From: Pseudomonadota bacterium
GTDB lineage: Bacteria > Pseudomonadota > Alphaproteobacteria > Rhizobiales > Rhizobiaceae
Assembly (NCBI GenBank): GCA_023388675.1
Contig: JAEWFU010000027.1
Location: 1 to 6,230, forward strand
Direction: 5' to 3'
Length of the DNA stretch: 6,230 nt
Under the pieces are notes generated by a model. It had not been told where the DNA came from, did no database searches, and saw nothing but the letters and a program-made list of their open reading frames with translations. The position numbers and the translations under genes are program-made. The first letter of the stretch is position 1. Each line of letters opens with the position of its first letter. Positions 1 through 5,379 of this stretch are shown here, piece by piece.

Positions 1-518
1 TGCGGCAGGCCGAGATGAAGCCCTGAAACGTAGAGGCTGCCGGTCACGACCGAGACGCTGGCGTAGAGCTCGCTACGGAAGAGCAGCGGAATCTCGTTGC
101 ACAGTATATCCCGCAGCACGCCGCCGAGGCAGCCGGTGATCATGCCGGCAACGATGACGACCACGACCGGAAGCTCCATCTCGAGCGCCACGTTGCAGCC
201 GATCACCGTGAAGACGACGAGACCGACGGCGTCGAGGAACAGGAACAGCCGACGCAGCCTGTGCATGAAGCGCGCGACCGCCACCGTCGTCAGCGCCACC
301 GCCGCGATCAGCAGCAGATAGCCCGGATGCGCGACCCAGATCAGCGGGTGATGGCCGAGCAGCACGTCACGCACGGAGCCGCCGCCAAGCGCCGTGACCG
401 CAGCCAGAAGGCAGACGCCGACCCAGTCCATGCTGCGCCGCCCCGCCGCAAGCGCCGCCGTGACCGCTTCGGCGGCGACGCCTGTGACGTAAAGGATGTG
501 AAGTATCATGATGCTCAT
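1..518 (-). CDS. TRIC/UPF0126-family inner-membrane protein (3' end beyond the window)
   Basis: This leftward reading frame gives 172 residues and runs off the left edge; family members are about 200-210 residues, so roughly the last 30 are missing. It shows the two-fold repeat of the UPF0126 family: each half carries a Gly-rich motif followed by Arg-Asp, GGGSVRD at residues 45-51 and GGVLRD at 132-137. Hydrophobic segments are visible at about residues 5-25, 33-47, 66-84, 91-112, 117-135 and 150-170, as expected for a polytopic inner-membrane protein. Family knowledge: these proteins belong to the trimeric intracellular cation channel superfamily, and some bacterial members (YicG/YadS type) are annotated as glycine transporters. 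The real substrate cannot be told here. The ATG at 516-518 is preceded by a purine-rich GGAAGG; a second ATG three codons on (507-509) is an alternative. The next gene is divergent, 153 bp away. Most of this frame is overlapped by spurious rightward frames. Confidence 0.88.
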   Translation of the reverse strand, partial: MSIMILHILYVTGVAAEAVTAALAAGRRSMDWVGVCLLAAVTALGGGSVRDVLLGHHPLIWVAHPGYLLLIAAVALTTVAVARFMHRLRRLFLFLDAVGLVVFTVIGCNVALEMELPVVVVIVAGMITGCLGGVLRDILCNEIPLLFRSELYASVSVVTGSLYVSGLHLGLP

Positions 519-671
519 CTTTGCAACCGCCTTCCGTTGGTTTCCCTACGCCATGTAGACCGCAACCGCGCCGGCAAGGAAGTGCGGGCGGGAACGGCCG
601 CAAAGGGTTGGCCCGGCGCAACCTGCCCGTTAGAAAGGCGTGCGAGTCAACCTGTCCCGGAGGTGTGCCCC
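519..671. other. Divergent intergenic region, presumed to hold two promoters
   Basis: This 153-bp gap separates the starts of the leftward membrane-protein gene and the rightward receptor-channel gene, so it should hold both promoters. No convincing -35/-10 pair or operator palindrome is visible by eye. The only clear site is GGAGGTG at 659-665, a strong Shine-Dalgarno 6 nt before the ATG at 672. Confidence 0.5.
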
Positions 672-1787
672 ATGAGGCATGGAATTCGCCGCCCTGCCCT
701 TGTCGCGCTTTTCTCGGCCCTGTTCGCCTTTGTTGCCTGCGCGAGCACCGTTTATGCACAGGACACCGGGCAGCCTTCGTCCGGGACGGGACGCCTGACC
801 GTCGGCGTCTACGAGAGCCCGCCCTTCATCATGAGGGACGGTGAGCGTTTCAAGGGGATGTCCATAGATCTGTGGGAAAGACTGGCCGGCGAACTCGACC
901 TCGAGACGGACTACGTCGAACTGGACACCTTGCGCGAACTGGTCTCCGCTACGGCGACCGGCCTGGTCGATGTCGCCGTGACCAATCTGACGATCACGCG
1001 CGACCGCGCTGAAAGCATCGACTTCACCCATCCCTGGTTCGACGCCGGACTGCGTGTCATGGTCAACGAAGAACGCACCGCCGGCTTCTGGGACGTGATC
1101 GCGGGACTTCAGTCATCAGGCCATTTGCGTGCCTATGGCTGGATCGTCACGATCATCCTGGCTGCGACGGTTCTTCTGACCTTTTTCGACCGCCACTTCG
1201 ACAAGGGCTTTCCGCGACGCTGGCGAGACGGCATCGCGGAAAGCTTCTACACGGTCATGTCGGTGGCAACTTCCGGCAAGCCGCCTTCGCGCAGCAACCT
1301 CTTCGGGTGGGTCGGGCGCATATGGCAGGGGCTGTGGCTGGTCTGCGGGGTGGCGGTTCTGGCCTACGTGACGTCATCCGTGACAAGCGTGATGACGACG
1401 CTTTCACTGACCAACCAGATCAACTCGGTCGAGGATCTGCCCGGCCGCCCGGTCGCGGTGTTCTCAGGCTCCGTCGCCGAAACATATGCGCGGCGCGGAG
1501 GCATGGATGCTCGCACCTTCGCGCATCTGGACGAGGCCGTCGACGCGCTGGTGCAGGGGCGTGTCGTGGCCGTCATCGCCGATGCGCCTGTGCTGGAATA
1601 CTACGCGCACAGCAATCCGCAGCAGCCCGTCACTGTCGTCGGCCCCATCTTCGAGCCTGACAAATACGGTTTTGGCCTGCCGCACGGCAGCGCCCTCACG
1701 AGACCGCTGACGGTCGAACTGATCGGGGCTCACGAAAGCGGCGTCATCGAGGAGATCAGGGCGCGATACTTCGGCGACACGCCGTAG
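672..1787 (+). CDS. Glutamate-receptor-like channel: periplasmic solute-binding domain split by an ion-pore domain
   Basis: The 371-residue protein begins with a signal peptide (residues 1-29, cleavage after Val-Tyr-Ala). Residues 41-135 form the first half of an SBP_bac_3/ligand-binding domain, with the family motif ITRDRAESIDFTHPWF (108-123), in which Arg112 is the expected carboxylate ligand. Residues 154-172 are a transmembrane helix. Residues 186-206 are a pore-loop segment and 211-245 a second membrane helix. Residues 246-371 complete the binding domain; Asp304 in VIADAP is the expected amino-group ligand. SBP half, TM, P-loop, TM, SBP half is the arrangement of prokaryotic glutamate-receptor channels such as GluR0, and NSVEDL after the last helix matches the linker of eukaryotic receptors. 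It probably tetramerises in the inner membrane and opens on binding a periplasmic amino acid or similar solute. The usual filter TVGYGD is absent (see findings). The start is set by GGAGGTG at 659-665 and by the signal peptide; the frame remains open upstream to 261, but that part is antisense to the neighbouring gene. Confidence 0.85.
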   Translation: MRHGIRRPALVALFSALFAFVACASTVYAQDTGQPSSGTGRLTVGVYESPPFIMRDGERFKGMSIDLWERLAGELDLETDYVELDTLRELVSATATGLVDVAVTNLTITRDRAESIDFTHPWFDAGLRVMVNEERTAGFWDVIAGLQSSGHLRAYGWIVTIILAATVLLTFFDRHFDKGFPRRWRDGIAESFYTVMSVATSGKPPSRSNLFGWVGRIWQGLWLVCGVAVLAYVTSSVTSVMTTLSLTNQINSVEDLPGRPVAVFSGSVAETYARRGGMDARTFAHLDEAVDALVQGRVVAVIADAPVLEYYAHSNPQQPVTVVGPIFEPDKYGFGLPHGSALTRPLTVELIGAHESGVIEEIRARYFGDTP

Positions 1788-1790
1788 CGA

Positions 1791-2396
1791 TCATTCCTGC
1801 CAGCGCGGCCGGCGCATCTGGAACGTTTCGGATACCGATGTGTAGTCCATATAGCCGAGGCGGGCCACGGTGCCGGCCTTGACGATGTCGAATAGCCCGT
1901 CGGTCAGCATGGCTTCATCGATATGAACGCCCACCACTTCCCCGAATACGATGACGTTGCCGGCCGGGCGGCCGTCCAGCCCCTTCGGCTCCAGTATGTC
2001 GGTAACCTTGCATTCGAGCGCGGCCACCGCCTCGCCCACCCGCGGCGGAGCCACCAGGCGGGATGGCACCGGCGTCAGGCCTGCATAGTCGAATTCGGAA
2101 ACGCCGCGCGGCGCATCGACGGCGCTGGCATTCATCTTTTCCGCCAGATTCCGACTGACCAGATTGGCAACGAATTCATTGGTTTCTGCGGCGAAGCTGA
2201 CGCTGTCCTTTCGCCCCTCGGACGAAAACATCACCAGATGCGGATGCGTGCCGAGCGCATTGAAGAAGGAATAGGGAGCGAGATTGACAGAGCCGTCGGC
2301 GGAAAGCGACGAAATCCAGCCGATCGGCCGCGGCGCGACGATCGCCTTGAACGGATCATGCGGCAGGCCATGGCCTTTTGACGGTTCGTAGAACAT
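1791..2396 (-). CDS. Flavin reductase-like / FMN-binding split-barrel protein
   Basis: The product is a soluble 201-residue protein of the flavin reductase-like domain family, of typical length. Conserved features are APRPIGWISS (21-30), NLAPYSFFNAL (38-48), the GRKDS turn (61-65), NEFVANLVS (73-81) and the C-terminal ARLGYMDYTSV (178-188). Together these form the FMN-binding split-barrel and its dimer contacts. Members bind FMN and either reduce flavin with NAD(P)H or act as flavoprotein partners; the substrate is not predictable. The start ATG is preceded by a strong GGAGGTG (complement of 2403-2409), which lies across the stop codon of the upstream nitroreductase gene. That gene ends 3 bp before this start, so the two form an operon, probably with coupled translation. 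The stop is 3 bp from the converging stop of the receptor-channel gene, with no obvious terminator between them. Confidence 0.88.
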   Translation of the reverse strand: MFYEPSKGHGLPHDPFKAIVAPRPIGWISSLSADGSVNLAPYSFFNALGTHPHLVMFSSEGRKDSVSFAAETNEFVANLVSRNLAEKMNASAVDAPRGVSEFDYAGLTPVPSRLVAPPRVGEAVAALECKVTDILEPKGLDGRPAGNVIVFGEVVGVHIDEAMLTDGLFDIVKAGTVARLGYMDYTSVSETFQMRRPRWQE

Positions 2397-2399
2397 GGA

Positions 2400-2984
2400 T
2401 CACACCTCCGAGGGACCGGACCATTCGGCATAGAGCTTCGACACGTCCGGGCGTGGCCGTTCCGGCGCGTTGCCCGCAAAGGTGCCCATATGCACGAAGC
2501 CGACGGCGCGTTCGTGCGGCGTGAGGCCGAGGATGCGCCTGCCCTCTTCGTCGTCGGAATACCAGTTGGTGATCCAGTTGGTGCCGTAGCCAAGCGCATT
2601 GGCAGCAATCACCAGGTTCATCGCAGCGGCACCGCCCGACAGGAACATCTCCCATTGCGGGATTTTCGGGTTCTCGCGCGGCACGGACACGACCCCGATC
2701 ACGAGCGGCGCTCGCGAAAACCGCGCCAATTCCTGCTGGCGACGCCCTTCGGTCAGCGGTCCCTCGCGCTCTTCGGCGCGTGCGGCCAGCATTTCGCCGA
2801 TGCGATGCCGCGCCTCGCCGCGATAGAGAATGAAGCGCCAAGGCTCCAGCCGGCCGTGGTCGGGCACGCGCGAGGCGATCGTCAGCATCGTCCCGATCTC
2901 GGCGTCGGACGGTGCGGGTTCCTTGAGTTCGGGGATGGGTGCTGACTTGCGCGCAAGCATGAAATCGATGACGGATGAAGACAA
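2400..2984 (-). CDS. YdjA-like nitroreductase family protein
   Basis: The product is a 194-residue cytoplasmic FMN enzyme resembling the short nitroreductases of the YdjA type. Visible motifs are ARKSAP (11-16, the Arg-Arg/Lys-Ser FMN-phosphate region), PDHGRLEPWRF (41-51, near YdjA PDHxxxxPWHF), IPQWEMFLSGGAAAMN (108-123) and VGFVHMGTF (161-169). Family members are FMN-dependent NAD(P)H oxidoreductases that act as homodimers on nitroaromatics, quinones or unknown physiological substrates. The start chosen is TTG at 2984-2982, because GGAG (complement of 2992-2995) sits 7 nt upstream and because it includes the first helix VIDFMLARKSA, which the family needs. The first ATG, at residue 9, would cut into that helix and has a poorer ribosome site. 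It is the first gene of a two-gene operon with the flavin reductase-like gene. The pair could share reduced flavin or act in one redox route; that is inference. Confidence 0.88.
   Translation of the reverse strand: MSSSVIDFMLARKSAPIPELKEPAPSDAEIGTMLTIASRVPDHGRLEPWRFILYRGEARHRIGEMLAARAEEREGPLTEGRRQQELARFSRAPLVIGVVSVPRENPKIPQWEMFLSGGAAAMNLVIAANALGYGTNWITNWYSDDEEGRRILGLTPHERAVGFVHMGTFAGNAPERPRPDVSKLYAEWSGPSEV
2403..2409 (-). promoter_or_regulatory. Shine-Dalgarno spanning the gene junction
   Basis: GGAGGTG on the minus strand lies 6 nt before the flavin reductase-like ATG, within the last codons of the nitroreductase gene and next to its TGA (2402-2400). The placement suggests that ribosomes finishing the first gene restart on the second. 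Confidence 0.75.
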
Positions 2985-3116
2985 GCGGCTGCTCCTGGAA
3001 AACGAAACGGATATTCTGGGTGCCGACCGGGAGCCGGATGCCTGAACCGGACGCGACTGTCACGCCGCGCGATTATGGCCTTGAAATTGCCATCGCACTG
3101 GGCTTCAACGCAAGTC
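2985..3116. other. Divergent intergenic region between the nitroreductase and exported-protein genes
   Basis: This gap of about 130 bp should carry promoters for the leftward flavoenzyme operon and the rightward exported protein. Besides the nitroreductase Shine-Dalgarno (2992-2995), I see no convincing promoter hexamer pair, operator or hairpin. If the rightward gene really starts at 3075, the gap shortens to 90 bp. Confidence 0.4.
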
Positions 3117-4067
3117 ATGACAGGGGACGTTTCCAGACTGTTCACCAGAACGATTCTCACCGGCTGCATTGCGCTTGCCGCGTTCTCCGCGGCAGCGCAG
3201 GACAATACGGACGTGCTCGAAGGTCTCGAGGTTCCCGGCCTGTCGAGTTTCGCGCCGCCGACCACGCAAGGTCCGCTCGCAACCAGCGGCCAGGGCGAGG
3301 TAACGCTTTCGGCGCATCTGACAGAGGGCGGACCGGAGATCACGCGCGGCCTCGTCTGGCGTGTGTTCCGTCCCCAGGCAGACAGCGAAGGCAAGCTGCC
3401 CCTGGTCGCATCGGCACAAGGCGGATCGGGCGTCTTCTCGCTGGAGCCCGGAAGCTATCTCGTTCACGCATCCTTCGGCCGCGCCGGCGCTACCAAGCGC
3501 ATCACGGTCGGGCGCGATGCGGGGATCGAATCGATCGTGCTCGATGCCGGTGGCCTCAAGCTCGACGCCGTTCTTTCGGGCGGCTTGCGCATCCCCGCCG
3601 GCAAGCTGCGGTTCTCGATCTATGACGAACAACCCGATGCGACCGGCGAGCGGCCGCTCATCATTCCCGATGTGAAACCCAACACCGTCGTCAGGCTCAA
3701 TTCGGGCACGTATCACGTGGTTTCCACCTACGGGGCAGTCAACGCGGTCATCCGCTCCGACATCCATGTCGAGGCCGGCCGGCTCACCGAGGCCACAGTC
3801 GAGCACAAGGCCGCCGAGCTGACCATGAAACTGGTGCGCGAGGAAGGCGGCGAGGCCATCGCCGACACGGCCTGGGCGGTGCTGACCGATTCGGGCGACA
3901 TCGTGCGCGAAAGCGTTGGCGCCTTCGCCTCGATGGTTCTGGCCGAGGGCGACTATGCAGTTGTCGCCAAGAACCGCGACCGTATCTACCAGCGCGAATT
4001 CAAGGTCGTGGCTGGCCGCAACCAGGACGTCGAAGTGCTCGCGGTCGAAGAAGAGAGCGACGGCTAA
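3117..4067 (+). CDS. Exported protein of unknown function with three tandem beta-rich repeats
   Basis: I do not recognise a named family. From the ATG at 3117 the protein has 316 residues. It opens with a signal peptide (1-28: Arg residues, then a hydrophobic core, cleaved near Ala-Ala-Ala-Gln), so it is periplasmic or secreted. After a Pro/Thr-rich linker come three repeats, about residues 60-146, 147-232 and 233-311. Each ends in a shared unit: SLEPGSYLVHASFG (108-121), RLNSGTYHVVSTYG (193-206) and VLAEGDYAVVAKNR (274-287), followed by a strand and an 'AG' turn (DAG 134-136, EAG 219-221, VAG 298-300). This pattern suggests small beta-sandwich domains of the carboxypeptidase-regulatory/PEGA-like kind, often used for binding or wall contact; the function is unknown. 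No catalytic motif is visible. Neither 3117 nor the upstream in-frame ATG at 3075 (14 residues longer) has a good Shine-Dalgarno; 3117 gives the more normal signal peptide. The gene ends 14 bp before the converging transposase stop. Confidence 0.82.
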   Translation: MTGDVSRLFTRTILTGCIALAAFSAAAQDNTDVLEGLEVPGLSSFAPPTTQGPLATSGQGEVTLSAHLTEGGPEITRGLVWRVFRPQADSEGKLPLVASAQGGSGVFSLEPGSYLVHASFGRAGATKRITVGRDAGIESIVLDAGGLKLDAVLSGGLRIPAGKLRFSIYDEQPDATGERPLIIPDVKPNTVVRLNSGTYHVVSTYGAVNAVIRSDIHVEAGRLTEATVEHKAAELTMKLVREEGGEAIADTAWAVLTDSGDIVRESVGAFASMVLAEGDYAVVAKNRDRIYQREFKVVAGRNQDVEVLAVEEESDG

Positions 4068-4080
4068 AGTATCCGTGTTG

Positions 4081-4094
4081 GTCAATGCATTGAC
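4081..4094. repeat. 14-bp perfect palindrome over the transposase stop
   Basis: GTCAATGCATTGAC reads the same on both strands. It includes the last codons and TGA stop of the transposase and lies at the inner edge of the element's short end. It could be a recombinase or end-recognition feature, or chance. No T-tract follows, so it is not a terminator. Confidence 0.6.
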
Positions 4095-5017
4095 GGTTGC
4101 CAGGTTCGGTTGTCTGTGACCAATGCGTTTGCGAGGATGACGAGGTTTCGCATGACGGCGGTTATGGCGACCTTTGAAGCCTTTCCGGCGGCCTTGAGCC
4201 GATCGTATTTGGCTTTGAGATCAGCGTTGAAGCGGATGGCGACGAGGGCCGGCATGTAGAGGGCTTGTCGGACGTTTGCCCGTCCTGCGCGGATGAATGC
4301 GCGGCCGGTCCATTTGCCGGACTGGCGAGTGGCGGGAGCGAGGCCGGCGAGCGATGCGGCCTGGCCGTTTTCGAGCGTGCCGAGCTCGGGCATGTCGATG
4401 AGCAGGGCGAAGGCGGTGATCGCCGAGATGCCGGGGATGGAGACGAGGATGCCGAACCGGCGCGCCAAGGCCGGATCGGCCTTGATGATCGCCATGATCT
4501 CGGCCTCGATGGCCGCCATCTGGCGCTCGATCTGCCTGAGCTGCTCGCCATTGTGGCGTTTGAGGATGGCCAGGGTGAGGTTTTTCGCCCTGTTCTTCGT
4601 CGCCGTGCGGTTCTTCACCAACGCCTCGCGGGCCATGTGCAGGTCCTTGAGATCGTTGAGGGCCGGGCTGCGCACCGGCCGCGCCTCGAGGTCAAGCACC
4701 GCACCCATGCGGGCCAGCATGGCCGCGTCCAGCCGGTCGGTTTTGGCGAGCCTGCCGGTGGCCTCGGCAAAGCGCCTCGCCTGACGCGGGTTGACCTTGA
4801 CCAGCGCAAGGCCCGCTTGCGCCAACCTGCGCTCGAAGGCCCTGTGATAGGGACCAGTCGGCTCATAGACGATGCGGCAGCCGGGCTGTCCCAGCCAGTC
4901 GATGAAGGCTGCGTGGCCCTTCGTGTCGTTGCCAAAGCGACGGCTTGCGCCGTCGCTGGAGCGGTGGGCGTCGAGATGGTCTTTCGAGATGTCGACGCCG
5001 ATGGTATCGTTCGTCAT
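4082..5017 (-). CDS. IS110-family transposase (DEDD recombinase)
   Basis: The 311-residue protein is a full-length IS110 transposase. The N-terminal RuvC-like DEDD domain keeps Asp9 (IGVDISKDHLD), Glu52 (VYEPTGPYH), Asp94 and Asp97 (KTDRLDA). A helical linker spans about residues 125-185. The C-terminal Tnp domain has ILVSIPGISAITA (190-202) and SLAGLAPATRQSGKWTG (222-238), in which Ser233 corresponds to the catalytic serine. Family knowledge: these recombinases combine RuvC-type acidic residues with a serine nucleophile. They move the element through a circular form, guided in the IS110 group by a bridge RNA transcribed from the element end upstream of the gene. No frameshift or missing key residue is seen, so the gene may be active. 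The ATG at 5017-5015 follows AGGA at a 10-nt spacing, a modest ribosome site. The stop codon lies inside a 14-bp perfect palindrome (4081-4094). Confidence 0.95.
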   Translation of the reverse strand: MTNDTIGVDISKDHLDAHRSSDGASRRFGNDTKGHAAFIDWLGQPGCRIVYEPTGPYHRAFERRLAQAGLALVKVNPRQARRFAEATGRLAKTDRLDAAMLARMGAVLDLEARPVRSPALNDLKDLHMAREALVKNRTATKNRAKNLTLAILKRHNGEQLRQIERQMAAIEAEIMAIIKADPALARRFGILVSIPGISAITAFALLIDMPELGTLENGQAASLAGLAPATRQSGKWTGRAFIRAGRANVRQALYMPALVAIRFNADLKAKYDRLKAAGKASKVAITAVMRNLVILANALVTDNRTWQPSMH

Positions 5018-5042
5018 CTTTCGCTTGTCCTGTGCTTGTCGT

Positions 5043-5059
5043 CCGCGGCCCAGCCGCGG
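5043..5059 (-). repeat. Stable hairpin 26 nt upstream of the transposase start
   Basis: CCGCGGC and GCCGCGG form a perfect 7-bp GC stem around a 3-nt loop. In the transcript it lies just upstream of the ribosome site. It may close the candidate bridge RNA or limit transposase translation; no T-tract follows on the minus strand, so a terminator is unlikely. Confidence 0.6.
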
Positions 5060-5149
5060 GTATCCGTTCAGGCCTCAAGGGAAAGACGAGGGCGATCAAA
5101 CTTTAGCTCGACCCGTCGAACGGTCAGCGCGTCAACGATCCGACCCTCG

Positions 5150-5183
5150 CCGCTGCGGGAGGGCGGCTACCCTCTCCCAGCGG
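5150..5183. repeat. Imperfect hairpin in the element upstream end
   Basis: CCGCT (5150-5154) pairs with AGCGG (5179-5183), and GGGAG (5157-5161) pairs with CTCCC (5174-5178). This gives a 10-bp stem with a 2-nt bulge and a 12-nt loop. It is part of the candidate bridge RNA, although similar GC-rich hairpins also occur as dispersed repeats. Confidence 0.55.
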
Positions 5184-5199
5184 TTCCTTTCTCGCCCGT

Positions 5200-5238
5200 T
5201 CGGCAGCAAAAGTCATAAGACAAGCGTGTCGCTGCCGA
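5200..5238. repeat. 8-bp inverted repeat with nested hairpin
   Basis: TCGGCAGC (5200-5207) and GCTGCCGA (5231-5238) are perfect inverted copies. Between them GACA/TGTC (5219-5222/5227-5230) forms a second stem that abuts the right arm, leaving AAAAGTCATAA as an unpaired one-sided loop. It is the outermost structured piece of the candidate bridge RNA region. Confidence 0.6.
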
Positions 5239-5296
5239 TGGTATTCAGATAGCAGCTCTACACCTGCGCCGCGTCGATTCGCATCGAACACCTCAG

Positions 5297-5379
5297 CGAC
5301 GTCATCCTCGGGCTTGTCCCGAGGATCTACTGCTCTGACAGGTTGGCAGATCCTCGGGACAAGCCCGAGGATGACGTCG
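5297..5379. repeat. Perfect 32-bp inverted repeat (paired alphaproteobacterial palindromic repeats)
   Basis: Arms 5297-5328 and 5348-5379 are exact inverted copies of 32 bp around a 19-nt spacer. Each arm is itself palindromic: ATCCTCGGG and CCCGAGGAT form a 9-bp stem around a 5-nt loop (5304-5326 and 5350-5372). The DNA or RNA can therefore form one very long hairpin or two small ones, like a pair of REP units in a BIME. As I recall, units with the core ATCCTCGGGCTTG..CCCGAGGAT are common dispersed intergenic repeats in Alphaproteobacteria. There is no T-tract after the stem in either direction, so a classic intrinsic terminator is not supported, though the hairpin may still stabilise RNA ends or block read-through. 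Confidence 0.9.

Larger units (their letters stand above)
5018..5240 (-). ncRNA. Candidate IS110 bridge RNA region (transposase 5' non-coding end)
   Basis: About 220 nt upstream of the transposase ATG hold no gene but several hairpins, listed here in RNA order. (1) 5238-5200: an 8-bp stem TCGGCAGC/GCTGCCGA enclosing a GACA-AGCG-TGTC hairpin and an 11-nt one-sided loop. (2) 5183-5150: a 10-bp stem with a 2-nt bulge and a 12-nt loop. (3) A small CCGT/ACGG stem at 5123-5113. (4) 5059-5043: a 7-bp CCGCGGC stem with a 3-nt loop, with weak flanking TCGTC/GACGA pairing (5039-5043/5085-5089) that competes for 5043. Position and size fit the bridge RNAs of the IS110 group, which are transcribed with or ahead of the transposase and carry one target-binding and one donor-binding loop. 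I cannot assign the guide segments with certainty. The identification rests on context and hand-found pairing, not on a covariance model. Confidence 0.4.
4068..5245 (-). mobile_element. IS110-family insertion sequence (ends approximate)
   Basis: The element consists of the IS110 transposase gene plus its upstream non-coding tract. The downstream end must be short, because only 14 bp (4068-4081) lie between the transposase stop and the intact exported-protein gene. The upstream end is long and structured. A short 3' end with a long 5' non-coding end is typical of the IS110 group; the IS1111 group has the reverse. No terminal inverted repeats are visible, which is normal for the IS110 group. 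The outer limit near 5245 is my estimate from the last hairpin and is not proven; the true boundary could lie tens of bases either side. The element sits between a complete gene and the promoter side of a sugar aminotransferase gene. Confidence 0.6.

Noticed and set aside
261..671. Upstream extension of the receptor-channel frame (137 extra residues)
   Set aside because: The extension is Arg-rich, antisense to the TRIC-family gene, and would bury a good signal peptide; the ATG at 672 has a strong Shine-Dalgarno.
2356..3063. Leftward open frame (235 residues) overlapping the nitroreductase
   Set aside because: It is a shifted shadow of the nitroreductase and flavin reductase-like genes, Arg-rich and without motifs.
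3105..4085. Long leftward open frame (326 residues) opposite the exported-protein gene
   Set aside because: It is the antisense shadow of a gene with a clear signal peptide and internal repeats; its translation shows no family motifs.
4069..5067. GTATCCGT pair as the actual element ends (target duplication)
   Set aside because: This would leave about 43 bp upstream of the transposase start, too short for an IS110-group end with a bridge RNA; a guide match or chance is more likely.
4265..5218. Long rightward open frame (317 residues) opposite the transposase
   Set aside because: It is antisense to an unmistakable IS110 transposase and shows no recognisable domain.
5297..5379. Long hairpin as an intrinsic terminator
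   Set aside because: There is no run of T after the stem on either strand, and the nested-palindrome form fits a REP-type repeat better.
5297..5379. CRISPR array
   Set aside because: There are only two copies, in inverted orientation, with one 19-nt spacer; no regular direct repeats.
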